A DNA stretch of 64,000 nucleotides from Streptomyces dysideae (lineage in GTDB: Bacteria; Actinomycetota; Actinomycetes; Streptomycetales; Streptomycetaceae), in assembly GCF_001514305.1 (NCBI RefSeq), contig NZ_KQ949093.1:62001-126000 (forward strand), written 5' to 3'. Positions within the stretch are counted from its first letter, which is position 1. Every line of letters begins with the position of its first letter. The notes below the pieces were generated by a model. That model made no database searches. It saw only the letters and a program-made list of their open reading frames with translations, and had not been told where the DNA came from. Below, piece by piece: positions 61,694 to 64,000 of this stretch. Made by a program: the position numbers and the translations under genes.

Positions 61694-61877
61694 GTCCCGC
61701 GACGTGGTGTAGGGGATCAAGCGCTGCGCGTTCCGATTCGAGGCACAGGGCGATCTGTGCCGAGACGGTAGTCCACGAGACCTCCTGGCAGGGCGAGTTG
61801 GACACCCGATCGGGCCGAGCCACCGTCCCTGGCCTGCGGATTCCGGCGCCTTGATCCCCTACACCACCTGGCGGGAC
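61694..61877. mobile_element. 184-bp MITE-like element, copy B
   Basis: Terminal inverted repeats at 61694-61721 and 61850-61877 match at 26 of 28 positions; the inner GTGGTGTAGGGGATCAAG and its complement are perfect. The same length as copy A at 54391-54574. No transposase inside. Confidence 0.8.
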
Positions 61878-61997
61878 GCCACCCTTGATCGATCCTTGTC
61901 GTTCGGTGACGAGCAGCTCAACCGCACCCCTGTGGCGTACACCACACCATGTTGGCATCACCAGCCATTTCCGTGGTTAACTGCAGAGGTGCAGATG

Positions 61998-62010
61998 TCC
62001 AACATTTGGA
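61998..62010. promoter_or_regulatory. Candidate GntR operator
   Basis: TCCAA-CAT-TTGGA inverted repeat ending 6 bp before the GntR start; it overlaps the ribosome site GGAGG at 62008-62012, so binding would autorepress. Confidence 0.5.
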
Positions 62011-62016
62011 GGTTTG

Positions 62017-62754
62017 ATGGAAGGCTTGCGGCAGCCTCGCCGCGCGTCGACCCTGGCCGCCCAGGTTTCCGACCAGTTGCGGGAGCAGCTGGCGTCCGGG
62101 CGATGGCCGGTGGGCACGCGCATCCCGGGCGAGATGGAGCTGGCCGAGATGCTGGGGGTCAGTCGGAACACCATCCGGGAGGCGTTGCGGGCGCTGATTC
62201 ACCTCGGCCTACTGGAGGCTCGGGTCGGGGACGGCACCTACGTCCGGGTGACCAGCGAGCTGGAGGCGGTCCTGCTCCGGCGGGCGGCCACCACGCGGCC
62301 TGCGGACGTTCTGGAGCTGCGGGCGGTGCTGGAGGAACACGCCGCGGGCCTGGCTGCCGAGCGGCGGTCGGCGGCGGATACCGCCCGGCTGCGTGAGCTC
62401 TTGGCGGCGGCTCGCGAGAGCAACCGCTCCGGATCGATGGCGCGGGTCGCGGCGGCGGACGGCGCCTTTCACCTCGCTGTCGTGCGGGCCGGTGGCAACG
62501 AGCTGCTCGTGGAGCTCTACGAATACCTGGGTAATGCCCTGTCGGCGCTGTTGGCCGCGCTGCCGTGGGACGCCGAGGTCACTGCCGAGCACGAACACTG
62601 GCATGGTGCGCTGGTCGACGCGATCGCTGCCGGCGACGCGGTCGCTGCCCGGAACGCGGCGTCCACGCTGGTCGGGGTAACCATCCGGCTGAGCGCAGCT
62701 GCCACCGCCAAGCAGGACGGCACGGCGGGAACTGGTCGTTATGCGGATGAATGA
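62017..62754 (+). CDS. FadR-type GntR regulator
   Basis: GntR-family regulator of the FCD (FadR) class, 245 residues. Winged helix about 10-75: LREQLASGRWPVGTRIPGEM, LAEMLGVSRNTIREALRALI, HLGLLEARVGDGTYV. The C-terminal FCD domain (about 90-225) shows ELRAVLEEHAAGLAAERRSA, FHLAVVRAGGNELLVELYEY and EHEHWHGALVDAI with metal-site histidines. ATG 62017 and TTG 62014 are both possible. It overlaps the MFS transporter start by 14 bp, so both are one operon; the usual role is control by a small carboxylic acid. Confidence 0.88.
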   Translation: MEGLRQPRRASTLAAQVSDQLREQLASGRWPVGTRIPGEMELAEMLGVSRNTIREALRALIHLGLLEARVGDGTYVRVTSELEAVLLRRAATTRPADVLELRAVLEEHAAGLAAERRSAADTARLRELLAAARESNRSGSMARVAAADGAFHLAVVRAGGNELLVELYEYLGNALSALLAALPWDAEVTAEHEHWHGALVDAIAAGDAVAARNAASTLVGVTIRLSAAATAKQDGTAGTGRYADE

Positions 62755-63991
62755 CTCGGACGGCTCTTCGCACCGGACGATCGATGCTGCGTCGGGACGG
62801 CGGCGGTCCATGGTGTGGCTGCTCGTGGGCATCGTGCTCGTCGCGGCGAACCTCCGTGCCGCGCTGACCGGGGTGGGTTCGCTGCTTCCCCGCATCGAGG
62901 TATCGACCGGCCTGTCCAGCACCTGGACCGGGCTGCTCAGCACGCTGCCACTGCTCACCTTCGCCGCCACCTCGCCGTTGGTTGGCCGGACCGCACACCG
63001 CTACGGCGCGCCCCGCGCCCTGGTCGTTTCGCTGGCCGTGCTGGCAGCCGGACTGGTCATGCGGTCCCTGCCCGGGGTGTTCTTCCTGTTCGCCGGCACA
63101 GTGGTGATCGCGGCCGCGATCGCCTACGGCAACGTCCTGATGCCGTCGGTCATCAAAAGGACCGTGCCGGAAAACCGGATCGGGCAGGCGACCGGCCTCT
63201 ACGTCACGGCGATGAGCCTGCTCGCCGCGCTCTCCTCCGGGGTGTCGGTGCCACTGGCCGAACACCTGCCGGGCGGCTGGCGCACCGCACTGGGAATCTG
63301 GGCGGTGCTCGCCGTGCTCGCCCTCGCGATCTGGCTCCCGCGATACCGGCGCACCGGCCCCATGGCGGCACCACCCGTCGCGCGAGCGCGCATCCCCTGG
63401 CGTTCTCCCCTGGCTTGGCAGGTCAGCGTGTTCATGGGCCTGCAGTCCCTCGGCTTCTACACCATGATCGCCTGGCTGCCCAGCATCCTCCATGACCATC
63501 GGGTGGGCGAGGCCGCTGCCGGGTGGCAGCTGTTCCTCTTCCAGATGGTCGGCATGGTCTCGAGCAGCGCCCTTCCCATCCTGGCCCGCAGAGTCAAGGA
63601 CCAACGGATCCAGGCCGCGGCCGGCTCGGTGATCGTCGCGCTGGGCTACGTGCTACTGGCCGTGGCCCCGCAGCTGGCCGTCGTGTCCAGCGTGCTCATC
63701 GGCCTGGGCGGCGGAGCCTGCCTTGTCCTCGCCCTGTCCTTCCAAGGCCAACGGGCGGCCGATCCTGAGCAGGCGGCAGCACTGGCCTCGATGGCCCAGT
63801 CCGTCGGCTACCTGGTGGCCGCCGCCGGGCCGCTCCTGCTCGGGACACTGCGCGACCTCACCGGCAGCTGGACACTCCCACTCCTGCTGCTGGTCGCCCT
63901 GACGCTCACCCAGGCCGCCGTCGGCGCCCGCGCCGGCCGCGACCTGCACCTGAACTCCCCGTCCCCCGCTCCCGTACCCATCGGAGACTGA
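62741..63991 (+). CDS. CynX/NimT-type MFS transporter
   Basis: Twelve-helix major facilitator of 416 residues. LRAALTGVGSLLPRIEVSTG at helix 1 and AIAYGNVLMPSVIKRTVPEN near helix 4 are the pattern of the CynX/NimT (cyanate/2-nitroimidazole transporter-like) subfamily. ATG 62741 lies inside the GntR gene; ATG 62747 is an alternative. Direction of transport and substrate are unknown. A further ATG at 63997 may open the next gene outside the window. Confidence 0.87.
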   Translation: MRMNDSDGSSHRTIDAASGRRRSMVWLLVGIVLVAANLRAALTGVGSLLPRIEVSTGLSSTWTGLLSTLPLLTFAATSPLVGRTAHRYGAPRALVVSLAVLAAGLVMRSLPGVFFLFAGTVVIAAAIAYGNVLMPSVIKRTVPENRIGQATGLYVTAMSLLAALSSGVSVPLAEHLPGGWRTALGIWAVLAVLALAIWLPRYRRTGPMAAPPVARARIPWRSPLAWQVSVFMGLQSLGFYTMIAWLPSILHDHRVGEAAAGWQLFLFQMVGMVSSSALPILARRVKDQRIQAAAGSVIVALGYVLLAVAPQLAVVSSVLIGLGGGACLVLALSFQGQRAADPEQAAALASMAQSVGYLVAAAGPLLLGTLRDLTGSWTLPLLLLVALTLTQAAVGARAGRDLHLNSPSPAPVPIGD

Positions 63992-64000
63992 CCGCCATGA

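Noticed and set aside
1..64000. CRISPR arrays, tRNA/rRNA genes, riboswitches and replication origins
   Set aside because: I saw no regularly spaced repeats, cloverleaf-like segments, known riboswitch cores or clustered origin boxes; short or divergent RNA genes could be missed by eye.

Overview
The window is high-GC actinobacterial DNA, most like an accessory region of a Streptomyces-type chromosome. The support is the third-position GC bias, Ala/Gly/Arg-rich proteins, secreted glycoside hydrolases with ricin-type lectin domains, paired NarL-type kinases and regulators, a mycothiol-dependent formaldehyde dehydrogenase, and a rare TTA codon in one secreted enzyme. I saw no rRNA, tRNA, CRISPR array or phage structural gene.

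Layout. 0-5.4 kb: secreted hydrolases (SGNH esterase cut by the window edge, GH5 mannanase-like enzyme, a PET-hydrolase/cutinase-family enzyme fused to a ricin-type domain, GH27 alpha-galactosidase with a ricin-type domain). 6-8.1 kb: a PadR regulator divergent from a carotenoid-cleavage-type oxygenase. 8.5-20.5 kb: two related ABC-exporter/two-component modules. The left one has a decayed transporter and a 171-bp direct repeat that brackets an intact kinase/regulator pair and a lipoprotein peptidase with a chimeric N-terminus. The right one is intact. Between them lie fragments of an amidinotransferase, an IS6 transposase and an alpha/beta hydrolase. 20.6-20.9 kb holds an IS remnant.

21-32 kb: a catabolic block with a PucR-type regulator, a polar amino-acid ABC importer, two covalent-flavin sarcosine-oxidase-like enzymes, a cupin, S-(hydroxymethyl)mycothiol dehydrogenase and its usual MBL-fold partner. 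It reads as uptake and oxidative N-demethylation of a methylated amino acid with mycothiol detoxification of the formaldehyde. 31.5-37.6 kb: TetR, a frameshifted GH3 beta-glucosidase, a sugar-type MFS transporter and a carboxylesterase. 38-40 kb: Lrp/AsnC divergent from a PLP decarboxylase.

40-52.7 kb is the most interesting part. An eight-gene minus-strand run encodes homoprotocatechuate ring cleavage (HpaE-, HpaD- and HpaG-like proteins), a group II PLP decarboxylase, an acetoacetate-decarboxylase-fold protein, a PuuC-like aldehyde dehydrogenase, a PuuD-like gamma-glutamyl hydrolase and an efflux MFS protein. A MarR regulator and a plus-strand glutamine-synthetase-like ligase plus a glutamine-amidotransferase-like protein lie next to it. 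Four copies of one 15-bp operator (CGTTTGSSSYCAAAT) occur at the hpaE-like, marR and ligase promoters. This suggests one MarR regulon in which an aromatic amine is made by decarboxylation, handled as a gamma-glutamyl conjugate, and released into homoprotocatechuate cleavage.

52.7-62 kb is rich in insertion scars (IS701-like, IS5 and IS21 fragments, two copies of a 184-bp MITE-like element with 28-bp inverted repeats). Among them are an aldehyde dehydrogenase with a convergent FeaR-like AraC regulator, a MarR regulator, a broken MHS transporter and a tannase/feruloyl-esterase-family enzyme. 62-64 kb: a FadR-type GntR regulator overlapping a CynX/NimT-type MFS transporter.
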